This document shows positions 45,435 through 53,192 of a stretch of DNA of 53,192 nucleotides, in pieces (position 1 is the first letter of the stretch; each line of letters begins with the position of its first letter). The notes beneath the pieces were generated by a model that saw only the letters and a program-made list of their open reading frames with translations, made no database searches and was not told the DNA's origin. The position numbers and the translations under genes were made by a program. The stretch is from Pleurotus ostreatus/Saccharomyces cerevisiae fusant (taxonomy: Eukaryota > Opisthokonta). The stretch lies in the NCBI GenBank assembly GCA_024196135.1, contig JAMQCK010000136.1, positions 1 through 53,192 on the forward strand, read 5' to 3'.

Positions 45435-46340
45435 TCGCCGTTCGAAAACAAGATATCGTCCATGTCGCTACCATTTCCTCTCTCGCCGTGCGCCATGCGC
45501 GAGGATATAGACACTGTGCTTATAGCGGCGCCAGACTCTCCCTCCCTACCTTTGCCTTGACACATACTATCACGAACACCCGTGCTCACACAGGCTACGC
45601 TGACGCACACTATCGATACAATACTAGGTCAACTATACAGGATCGATGCTACGAGGAATAGACTGTACAAATACACAGGGATCAATGCAGTGAAGCTCTG
45701 ACACGACGATCGCGAAGTCGGCGGCAGCGCGCTCCAACTTCAATATCACACCAGCCCTCCCTCCCTCCCTCCCTCAGATGAACCTTCCCAAACAACGCGG
45801 AGAACACCCTCTCGGGGTCAGCGAGCGATACGGTGTGCAGCGGCGACGCGTCCGTCCTATCCTGGTGCACCTCGAGTTCAAGGTCATCCTCCAAGCGGGT
45901 GACGATGTGCTCCGCGTTCGGGGCGAACGCCGCGGTGAAGGGCGTGCAGGGCGACTCGCGTGTCGGCGCTGGGACCGCTGTGGCATGAAAAACGGACACT
46001 CAGCTTGCGCACCCTGGAGTATACCACGCTGAGACTAAAATCCCGCGCCGCCGACCTCTTGATCGCGTGCTTCAGCTTCGCGGGCTTGTATAGGTGAGCA
46101 GCGGCAGAGGGTAGGACAAGGAAAGATGCGAGACGCGCGGCTAGCCTTGAGAGAGTGGTGAGAGCTCGGAGAGTGGCGCGACGAGGAGGAGACGGAGGAT
46201 GGGATAAGGGTTGTGGGCGTCGATTCGGGGGATGCAGCGCGTCGGCAATTGGGACACCTGGCGATCGCTGATAACCGTACCGTGAAGGACCTTCGACAAG
46301 CATAGCCAGCAATTAGGATATACTATTGATTGGTACATGG
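45235..46340 (-). CDS. C-type protein of unknown function (46-kb copy, partial model)
   Basis: The best-supported exon is about 45288-45470, reading DMDDILFSNGDY and then RVGDALCRPSGSAFESKATH and GDILRVEAIALRGG, ending at a GTGAGA donor. Against copy 3 almost all differences in this exon are synonymous on the minus strand, so it was probably translated. The upstream frame at 46312-45884 (MLAMLVEGPSRYGY...) is open for 142 codons, and a frame at 45999-45682 reads LEDDLELEVHQD, but changes there are mainly non-synonymous. Start and splicing are unresolved. I recognise no domain. The gene is tail to tail with, and partly overlaps, the B-type gene. Confidence 0.4.
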
Positions 46341-47203
46341 ATGCATTGTCTGGCTGACCAGCCTAATCTCGCGCTGATGTGCCTCCTCCATATTCGAAAG
46401 CTCCGCTTTGTGCATAGCAGTGTCATGCCGGACCTCCGCAATCATCTTCTTCGATTTCAGATCCCCTCGACGAGCAGTACGGCGTACATTGTCGATAAGC
46501 CGGTCGTGATCAGCAAGATGCACATGCGCGATTCGGGAGGGCAAAGACAAGAAAAGGGCGCAGCGGGGGAGCTATTATCGCGAGAAGGATCCATATTCTC
46601 CCTGTTCTCCCGTTCCAACTTCGCACGCGGGCTGGCGAGGACCGCGCGCTGCGTTAGTAGATGTTCGCACTCGGAAGCGAGGCGAGATGTGTACTTACAC
46701 TCGATAACAGCCGATCTCCTCGAGGCCGAGGAGACGTGTGACGTCACGCGTTCATCGCGTTTTGCCGTGGCCTTTGGTCTGAAGAGTAGACGTCTCTGCA
46801 TGTTTCTTCGATGATCCCACTTCTAGCTGTAAAGCGCGTAGATGCGACTCCTGCACAAAACATTGAGACCCGAATTTTGTGCTTGTCCCCGGTCTGGCGC
46901 CAATCACCGAGGGGCCTTGCGACCCCCATGAGTACGCCATGTCCTGACTATCGACCTGCAATGATGGCATACAATTCTACAGCTTTCCTCAGCAGCTCAT
47001 GCACCGCCTCGCGTGGCTCGGATTCATGTCATCAGCAATACACGATCTGTATTCCCTCTTCACCTTAGGATCAAGCCGACGTCTCTTGAATGACAACAGC
47101 CTTCCAACTTGGACTTTCGATTGCGAAAGAATGATATATAAGTCAATCTGTTATGGCTTCATCCCCCCACCTCCCCTGCAGAACCTTGGGCGATTAGACA
47201 CCT
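46341..47203. other. Intergenic region with short unassigned frames
   Basis: Minus-strand frames from ATG 46801 (MQRRLLFRPKATAKRDER...) through 46323 look coiled-coil rich (KKMIAEVRHDTAMHKAELSN), but no exon chain stays open from start to end. A plus-strand TATA-like ATATATAAG near 47133 lies about 70 bp before the ATG at 47204. No gene is called. Confidence 0.35.
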
Positions 47204-47804
47204 ATGAGCTCGCTACTGTCTGTCCTCCACCTGGCTATTAACGTGCTGCAGGCTTGCGCATTGCAAGACCTATCCATCGCCGCACGCGCCTCCGTCATTG
47301 CTCTGGCGACATCATTAACCATCGCCCTATGCATCTACTTCTTGGTGCCTTCGAAGACCTTGCAATCTTGTCGGGACGTGCTGGAGGATGCTCGTAGCCA
47401 CCTCTTGGACATTAACGACTCGGCGTTGGAGAGCGGTGACCGCGATCTGAGGTTCAGGGAGGATTATGACATGGCAAAGCTCAGGTAAGTGTTCAGTCAT
47501 CCGAGTTATCATTGTATCCGCTAATGCCGTCCGCAGACTGGAAGATCTCGGTAAAGCGCTCGACGATTTAGAGAAGGTGGTATTGGACGACCGCTGCGTC
47601 CGGGGGGTGAAGGTGGTGCTGCATGCACTTGGCGCTCTCCGACTGTTATACGACCTGCACACCGTATCACAAAAGCTCAAGGCAAGTGATACTTCAGCAG
47701 ACTCTACTATTACCATGACACCGATCCGTACACCAGATACTCGTCTACCGGTACGGACGGCTTCAGGAGATCGCGAGTTTTGCGCTGGCGGTATCTACCA
47801 GTGA
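47204..47804 (+). CDS. Hypothetical membrane protein with coiled-coil tail
   Basis: The exons 47204-47484 and 47537-47804 give 182 residues. The N-terminal part has a hydrophobic segment (ASVIALATSLTIALCIYFLV), followed by charged helices (DVLEDARSHLLDIND, LGKALDDLEKVVLDD) that suggest a short coiled coil. The end is Thr/Arg-rich. The intron has a GTAAGT donor and a CCGCAG acceptor. The gene sits between repeat copies 2 and 3. I do not recognise the family. Confidence 0.55.
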
Positions 47805-48199
47805 CGCGCTTGTCGATGGGAGAGAGGACAGTCCCGGGAATGAGCATGAGATGCGTAGTTCGATAGGGAGCTAATCTCTATTACGCTGCTGAGCTTGCTT
47901 GTACAATGGACCCTACCAGAAGGACTACACCGCATCGTACGTGCACACTTCAAGACACTCGTGATACACCCACAGAACGCAACCCAGCATCGGGCGGTCT
48001 GCGCAGACTCGGGCTTCTAAGTTCAAAACGATCCGCGGGCGCACATCGACCGGCCTTCACCGGTGCACCAGACATATTGTCCCCGGATATCAATCCCTTT
48101 GCGTCTCGGTAGATCCTCTCAATTTCAGAATAAACGCCACATATATCCATAAAGTACGCGACGCTGACGTCGCTTTCCCCTTAGCACTTTCACCATCCC
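47805..48199. other. Intergenic region, no gene seen
   Basis: About 400 bp before repeat copy 3, which would include the former promoter of its B-type gene. No TATA box or gene was found. Confidence 0.35.
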
Positions 48200-48204
48200 A
48201 TCTT

Positions 48205-49260
48205 ACACCTACGCAGCCCCTCGCCAATCCATTAACGCACAAGCCAAGGAGGAAGCCTTCTCATCTATCGCACCTGGAACAAGATCGGCAAGGCGAATCA
48301 ACGACCATCGTGCATTGACTTTACTCCCCAAGACCGTCTCGCTAGAAGCGTGGGTGACCGCTTCGAAGACGCTTTTCAAAGACCGCGAAAGCATTGCCGA
48401 CCTCTCATTAGCTGGTCGGAAGGTTTTCATCGACGTTTCTTGTGGGAGGCTGTGAGATGGCGTCGCGCCTTGCTGAGGGTCTCTATCTGCGTGCGAAGTG
48501 TGCGTTGCTGCTGAAGTGTACTCGCCTCCCATCTCTGACCCGTTGTCCATTAAGGCGCTCGTTACCGGCCTCAGCTCATCCCAGGTCATCAGAGTCGAAC
48601 TCCAATCTCTATACGACTGAGCGATGGAGGACTGTCCCACTCTGGGCTTTAGTGCGTTTCTCGTGCGCTCATGCCGCCATCTCGCCTCGGAAGTAATCCT
48701 TGTGCTCCTCAAGCGAAGTGCTTGACGGCGCCCTGCACAATCCGCAACCCATAGCCAAGATGGTCTCGATGGCGGGCCCCGTCGCGCACATCACGCCTGA
48801 AGTTGACAAGTTCGCCCACGGCCATTCGCCTCTGCTCTCCAGCAGCGGCATGCTCGCGAACCACGAAACACTGCACTCATACACAAATCTGGACCTATTC
48901 GACGCCAAGCAATCCCACATTGCGCCTCTCCCTATCACCGAGCTTCTCAATACCCGCTGCAACGTCTCTATCCTCAAGCTCCCCTTAGGTACAAGCCGCT
49001 CTTCCTACACGCCCTCCTCAAGCCATACTTTCACCGGTACTTACCTGCTACGCTCCTGCTCGGGCTCACTCTGGTGAAACTGCACCTACAATGTCCTCTC
49101 GCGTATCTTCGACTAGTTCTTCCTCGCCTCCTCGCAGCGCTGCAGCCTCCACGCGCAAGATATCCCCGTCGAGCTCGATGGCGTGGGTCGCCTTGCTCTC
49201 GAACGCGCTCCCAGATGGCCTACACAGGGCGTCACCGACTCGAAGGTGCAAGCCTTAGTT
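48205..49260 (+). pseudogene. Decayed B-type gene (copy 3)
   Basis: Relative to the 44-kb copy, the start ATG reads ATC and the second Met position reads ATT. A frame change lies within exon 1 at about 48257. The intron 1 acceptor CCTCAG reads ATTAAG. Roughly 100 nt of exon 2 are missing at about 48605-48620, including the LYTTIAIVESE signature. Exon 3 still reads VLDGALHNPQPIAKMVSMAG and on to ITELLNTRC without a stop, differing from copy 2 by one base over about 168 nt. It is not expected to make the B-type protein. Confidence 0.7.
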
Positions 49261-50170
49261 TACCATCCGAAATCAAGATACTGTCTATGTCGCTGCCACT
49301 GCCTACGAGGATATATACTCTATATCTACAGCGGCGCCAAACTCTCCCTCTACCTTTGCCTCTACACATACTACCACGAACACACCGCGCACGCTTAGAC
49401 TAGACTGACGCACACTATCAATACACTACTAGGTTGACTATACAGGATCGATGCTACGAGGGATAGACTGTACAAATACACTGGGATTGATACATTAAAG
49501 CTCTGATACGACGATTGCAAAGCCGACCGCAGCGCGCCCCCTCTTCGGTATCATACCAGCCCCCTCTCCCTCAGATGATCCTCCCCAAACAACACCGAGA
49601 ACACCCTCTCGTGGTTAGCGAGCAATACGGTGTGCAGCGGCGACGCGTTCGTCGTATCCTGGTGCACCTCGAGTTCAAGGTCATCCTCGAAGTGGGTGAC
49701 GATGCGTTCCGCTGTCAGGGCGGACGCCGCGGTGAGTCCCGTGGTGAAGGGCGTGCAGGGCGACTCGCGTGTCGGCGCTGGGACTGCTGTGGCATGAAAA
49801 ACGGACATTCAGCTTGCGCACCCTGGAGTACACCACGCTGAGACTATATTCCCGCGCCGCCGCCCCTCATGATCGCGTGCTTCAGCTTCGCGCGGGTCTG
49901 GATAGATGAGCTGCGCAAGAGGATGGAACAAGGCAAGATGCGAGACGTGTGGCCAGCATTTAGAGGATGGCGAGAGCTTTGAGAGCGGCGCGACGACGAC
50001 GACGAGGAGACGGAGGATGGGATAAGAGTTATAGGCGTCGATTCGGGGGACGCAGCGCGTCTGCAATTGGCCAACTTAGGACACCTGCCGATCGCTGATA
50101 ACCGTGCCGTGAAGGACCTTCGACGAGCAAAGACAGCAATTGCAAGACACTGTCGATTGGTGCATAGATA
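49070..50170 (-). pseudogene. Decayed C-type gene (copy 3)
   Basis: The 49124-49245 stretch keeps RVGDALCRPSGSAFESKATH with nearly all differences from copy 2 at silent sites. However, a one-base insertion at about 49252-49280 shifts the frame just before it. The donor that reads GTGAGA in copy 2 reads GCGAGG here. Upstream, the ATG of the 46-kb copy is TTG, and an extra stop ends the LVEGPSRHGYQ frame. It was probably functional until recently in evolutionary terms. Confidence 0.55.
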
Positions 50171-50220
50171 TACGGACTGGTCGTAGACACAATGACGGCG
50201 CAAACTAACCATATTTCCTT

Positions 50221-50606
50221 CTGGTGCACCGATAGATTAGGACAAGCTGAACAGCGCGAGCCCAAAAACCACGTAGTAGAGAGCAGAGGGTACAGCGCCA
50301 GCAGGACGTCTCTCTTCATGCATCCGTAGGGTCCGCGAGGAGATGTTCTGAATATGACCAGGGTCTCGAAAGAGTTCGGATCCAAGAGAGCTATTCAGCT
50401 TCGCGGCCAAGATAAGGGTGTTGCACAAGGATCATGGTATCGTGTAATCAAGAGCGAGATGAGGGCGAAAAAGTGAGCTCGCAATATGGGCAGAGAAGAC
50501 AGTGGAGGCAAGATGAAAGCGCAAGCCAAGCAGTCGCGGCTCGCGTGTCCGCGTTTGTGGCGCCCATCTGTGCACGATCACGTCGTCATCTCACGTAGCC
50601 ATCACG
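50221..50606. other. Intergenic region with unassigned hydrophobic frame
   Basis: The minus strand holds a short frame (about 50410-50240) ending in ALYYVVFGLALFSLS, a possible membrane tail, without an ATG. No gene is called. Confidence 0.3.
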
Positions 50607-50637
50607 CAATCAACAATCAACAATCAACAATCAACAA
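50607..50637 (+). repeat. Heptamer tandem repeat (CAATCAA)4
   Basis: Four exact units of CAATCAA at 50607-50634, followed by CAA. The repeat lies 25-55 bp upstream of a TATAAAA at 50662-50668. Confidence 0.85.
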
Positions 50638-50880
50638 AGGCTGTTGAGCTTGACGGTTGCGTATAAAACCCGGCTGTCCTTCTCTTCTTTCCCCATCACC
50701 TTTCCCCTTCTCTTTCTCTTTCCCCCTTTTGGCTCGCTCACTTCTCCCCCCCTACTCATTTTACCTCCCATTCGACCCTCTCTGGGGTCCCACACCGCTC
50801 GCGCTCCCCTGGACCGGGCTTAAAGTGTCGCTGAACCCAGTCGGCTCGTACGTGTCTCTCCTCTCTGGGGTCGTCTCCAT
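50638..50880 (+). promoter_or_regulatory. Orphan core promoter: TATA box and CT-rich leader
   Basis: TATAAAA at 50662-50668 is followed by a long pyrimidine run (about 50677-50770), the typical arrangement of strong fungal promoters. No convincing gene follows: the first ATG in context (50879) opens only a 30-codon frame (MRPEWIRYGTGRG...). It may drive a non-coding RNA, a microprotein, or a spliced gene I could not read. Confidence 0.45.
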
Positions 50881-51798
50881 GCGCCCAGAGTGGATTCGCT
50901 ACGGAACTGGCCGTGGCGACGCAGTGTGGGCTGTAGAGGAGACGGCTGACATCGGCGCGTGCGGGAGTTAGTAGCCGATGCACGGTTGACCAGTCGTTTC
51001 AGTATTCACCTCCTTTTATCCTCTTCGTTCTCATCTTCCTGTCCTTCCCGTCTCGAACAATTCTCACTGCCCATGGTTCCAACGGACCGGCATAAAGGTC
51101 AGCTAGCCACGGTGTGCACGAGTCCATCTTGTTGTCGAAGGTCGTCTCCGGGCGCGCGACGCAAGGCGGATGAGGACCCGAGTCATGCGGCAGGCGACCG
51201 GTGAGGATTTCGAGGCGGGGCAACTGTAACCGTGCGTGTAGGTATTCCGTGGACCTAGCGGAAAGCGGATGCCTTGCGCATGGTCAGTTGCACCTGAGGG
51301 CCTCGTCCGCTCGAACTCGTGAGCGTCGATGAGTCCCTTCGGTACTCGTACGGACATCTACCGACTACTCGTAGTATTTTATGTCTGTTCGCTACGTTGA
51401 CACTAGACTACTGTACATAGTTGCGCCACTGTGCTGTGCTCGTTGAATGTCATGTCCCTTCCACGTCCTTGAACTGGCTGACGAGTTCAATTCGACTGAA
51501 ACTTCCCTGTGCACACTCGCTTTCGCGACCCCGTCTGCTATGACTGCCTTCATTTCTGAGCGAACATCATCGATGCCACGAGCACATTTGTGGCACCGCA
51601 GACGCGGACAAATCACAGTTCACGCATAACTGGTCGGGCCGAGCAGCTCCGCCCGATCGCGTCGCCTACCGCCGCTGCTCATCGTATGTCACAACTAGCT
51701 CGCCAATACACCGCTCTTCTCCCACAAACACGGCGGCACTCCTGTCCTCGACTGCCATCTTGCCTGCGTGAACCGTAGACCGCGTCGTAGTCTTCAAA
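50881..51798. other. Intergenic region upstream of ferrochelatase
   Basis: No gene is recognised. Short frames such as the one from ATG 51073 do not join into a convincing exon chain. The right end must contain the ferrochelatase promoter, but no TATA box is clear. Confidence 0.35.
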
Positions 51799-53192
51799 AT
51801 GGCCTCAAGGGGATGTGCTTTGGCGTCAAGGACGTCGGCGAAGCTGGCGAGCCCGGCGACGCAGATGACGCGCAGGACATTCGCGTCGTTGTTCCCCTCC
51901 AAAAAAAGGTTTGTGATGCTCACTTGGGGGAGGCATGCGCTGACAGGAACGTAGTCCTACAGGTGGGTCATGTACAAGTGCGCAGATCAGGAGGTCGGAC
52001 TAACGCGCCCTAGCCATCGTCATGTTGAACATGGGTGGTCCCTCGACGGTACGTGGTCACAGCAGAAGCCAAGATCTACGAAACCATTTCCACTGCAGGT
52101 TGCAGAGACGCACGACTTCCTCAAGAACCTCTTCCTTGACGGTGACCTCATCCCCCTCCCCTTCCAGCGTTATGCGGCCCCCATAATCGCCAAGCGGCGC
52201 ACGCCCCAGATCGAGCAACAGTACACCGACATCGGCGGCGGCTCGCCCATCCTCAAGTACACGCGTCTGCAGGGGGAGGGCATGGCGAAGCTCCTCGACG
52301 AGCTCCATCCGGAGACCGCGCCCCACAAGGCGTATGTCGCGTTCCGGTACGCGAACCCGCTCACGGAGCAGACCGCGCGCGAGATGCGGGAGGACGGCGT
52401 GACGCGCGCGGTCGCGTTCACGCAGTACCCGCAGTACAGCTGCTCGACGACTGGCAGCAGCCTGAACGAGCTCTACCGCAAGGGCCGAAGTAGGGAGTTC
52501 GGGAATGAGGTCGAGTGGAGTGTGATCGACCGGTGGGGGACGCATCCCGGGTTCATTGAGGTGCGCTGAGTGTTCTCCGTTAGCCTGCACGGACTTACCC
52601 AGTCGCGCAGGCCGTAGCGCAGAACGTAGAGTCGGCGCTGGCCAAGTTCCACCCGTCGGACCGCAGCGACGCAGTGATCCTCTTCTCCGCGCACTCCTTG
52701 CCGATGTCGGTGGTCAACCGCGGCGATCCGTATGTGTTGGAGGTGTCTGCGACTGTCGCTGCCGTCATGGAGCGCCTCAAGCATCAGAACCCCTATCGGC
52801 TCGTCTGGCAGTCGCAGGTCGGTCCTTCCGCGTGGATGGGCCCACAGACGAGCGACGCTATCAAGGGCCTTGCGCGGTTAGGACGGAAGCAGGTCGTGCT
52901 TGTGCCAATTGCCTTCACCAGCGATCACATTGAGACGCTGTACGAGCTCGACTTGGAGTACGTGAAGGAGGGACGCGAGGTGAGCAGTACAAGCGCCTAT
53001 TCACAACATCAGAGGGTCTGATCCTTTGCTAGCTTGGAATGGAGGTCCACCGCGCGGAGTCGTTGAACGATTCGCCGGTATTCATTCGCGCGCTTGCGGA
53101 CATCGCGGCGAAACATCTTAGCGACTACGGCGCCGGGAGGATAGGACCGACGAGCGTGCAGCTCGGACTGCGGTGTCCGGGATGTACAAACG
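51799..53192 (+). CDS. HEM15: Ferrochelatase, mitochondrial (cut by window end)
   Basis: The ATG at 51799 opens an Arg/Ser/Ala-rich, nearly acid-free leader ([19 protein letters not shown]), a mitochondrial presequence. An 8-nt micro-exon (51955-51962) then joins to give [15 protein letters not shown], the normal ferrochelatase start. [66 protein letters not shown] (with the active-site His) and [15 protein letters not shown] (with the conserved His and Glu) follow. The last visible exon ends [10 protein letters not shown], a Cys pair where many fungal and animal enzymes begin a cluster-binding tail. The enzyme inserts Fe2+ into protoporphyrin IX on the matrix face of the inner membrane, the last step of haem synthesis. 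The stop lies beyond the window. Confidence 0.92.

Larger units (their letters stand above)
44250..46340. repeat. Segmental repeat copy 2 (B-type + and C-type -)
   Basis: This block and 48200-50220 align along most of their length. They share the B-type gene on plus and a C-type gene on minus, arranged tail to tail, and the sequence between them (for example ACTATACAGGATCGATGCTA at about 45632 and 49438). Copy 2 is the least damaged. A CCCT microsatellite at about 45755-45776 is not in copy 3. Confidence 0.75.
48200..50220. repeat. Segmental repeat copy 3 (decayed B-type and C-type)
   Basis: Aligned with copy 2 along most of its length. Broken features are listed under the pseudogenes at 48205-49260 and 49070-50170. 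The right edge near 50100-50220 keeps the CCGTGAAGGACCTTCGACGA word and nearby sequence found in copies 1 and 2. Confidence 0.75.

Noticed and set aside
45682..45999. Homology between this minus-strand frame and the A-type C-terminus
   Set aside because: A weak similarity (P-(I/L)-H-(A/T)-V-L-A, then a hydrophobic end) was seen, but most differences from copy 3 in this frame change the residue, so it may not be coding. Not used as evidence.
50657..50971. Open frame just after the TATA box at 50662
   Set aside because: It begins with TTG, not ATG, and overlaps the promoter itself. The Pro/Ser/Phe-rich text reflects the pyrimidine tract.
1..53192. CRISPR array, rRNA, intact transposon or LTR pairs
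   Set aside because: No regularly spaced identical repeats, no rRNA-like blocks, and no transposase, reverse transcriptase or long terminal repeats recognised.

Overview
The window is nuclear DNA of a filamentous basidiomycete, most likely a wood-decay agaricomycete, possibly Polyporales (inference). The evidence is GC-rich coding sequence cut by many 45-65 bp introns with GTRNGT donors and short YAG acceptors, TATA boxes 60-90 bp before some starts, and the gene content: a P450, a GH18 chitinase, an ARHGAP39-like RhoGAP and lineage-restricted families. There is no bacterial operon layout, CRISPR array, rRNA or recognisable tRNA. All products were called by eye from translated exons; no database was searched.

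Layout. 0.4-2.7 kb: a convergent pair of unknown genes, here called A-type (+) and B-type (-). 3.8-8.4 kb: two tandem paralogues that look like all-helical pore-forming proteins of the HBL/ClyA kind, separated by 1.5 kb of decayed sequence. 9-32.9 kb: a mostly conserved block holding a WW-MyTH4-RhoGAP protein, a beta-hydroxyacid dehydrogenase, a possible P450 relic, a small membrane protein, a GTPBP1-type GTPase, a four-TM protein, a membrane-anchored GH18 chitinase, a small secreted protein, a mitochondrial HAD phosphatase (CECR5/HDHD5 type), an O-fucosyltransferase-like protein, a P450 and peptidyl-tRNA hydrolase. 33.3-34.9 kb: a Vts1/Smaug-type SAM-domain RNA-binding protein. 37-50.2 kb: an accessory zone. 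It has an RNase III domain fused to an A-type C-terminus, a second full B-type gene, an unknown 404-aa protein, and a segment repeated three times (about 42, 44-46 and 48-50 kb) carrying B-type (+) and C-type (-) genes in successive stages of decay. 51.8 kb to the end: mitochondrial ferrochelatase, cut by the window end.

The conserved genes are housekeeping (haem synthesis, translation quality control, Rho signalling, cell wall). The most unusual content is the A/B/C family. Reading frames and intron phases agree across copies, B-type proteins end in a hydrophobic tail, one A-type domain is joined to an RNase III domain with all catalytic acids present, and several copies are visibly broken. 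This looks like a rapidly turning over, lineage-specific paired gene system of unknown function. The exon models come from splice-site reading and frame consistency and need RNA evidence.
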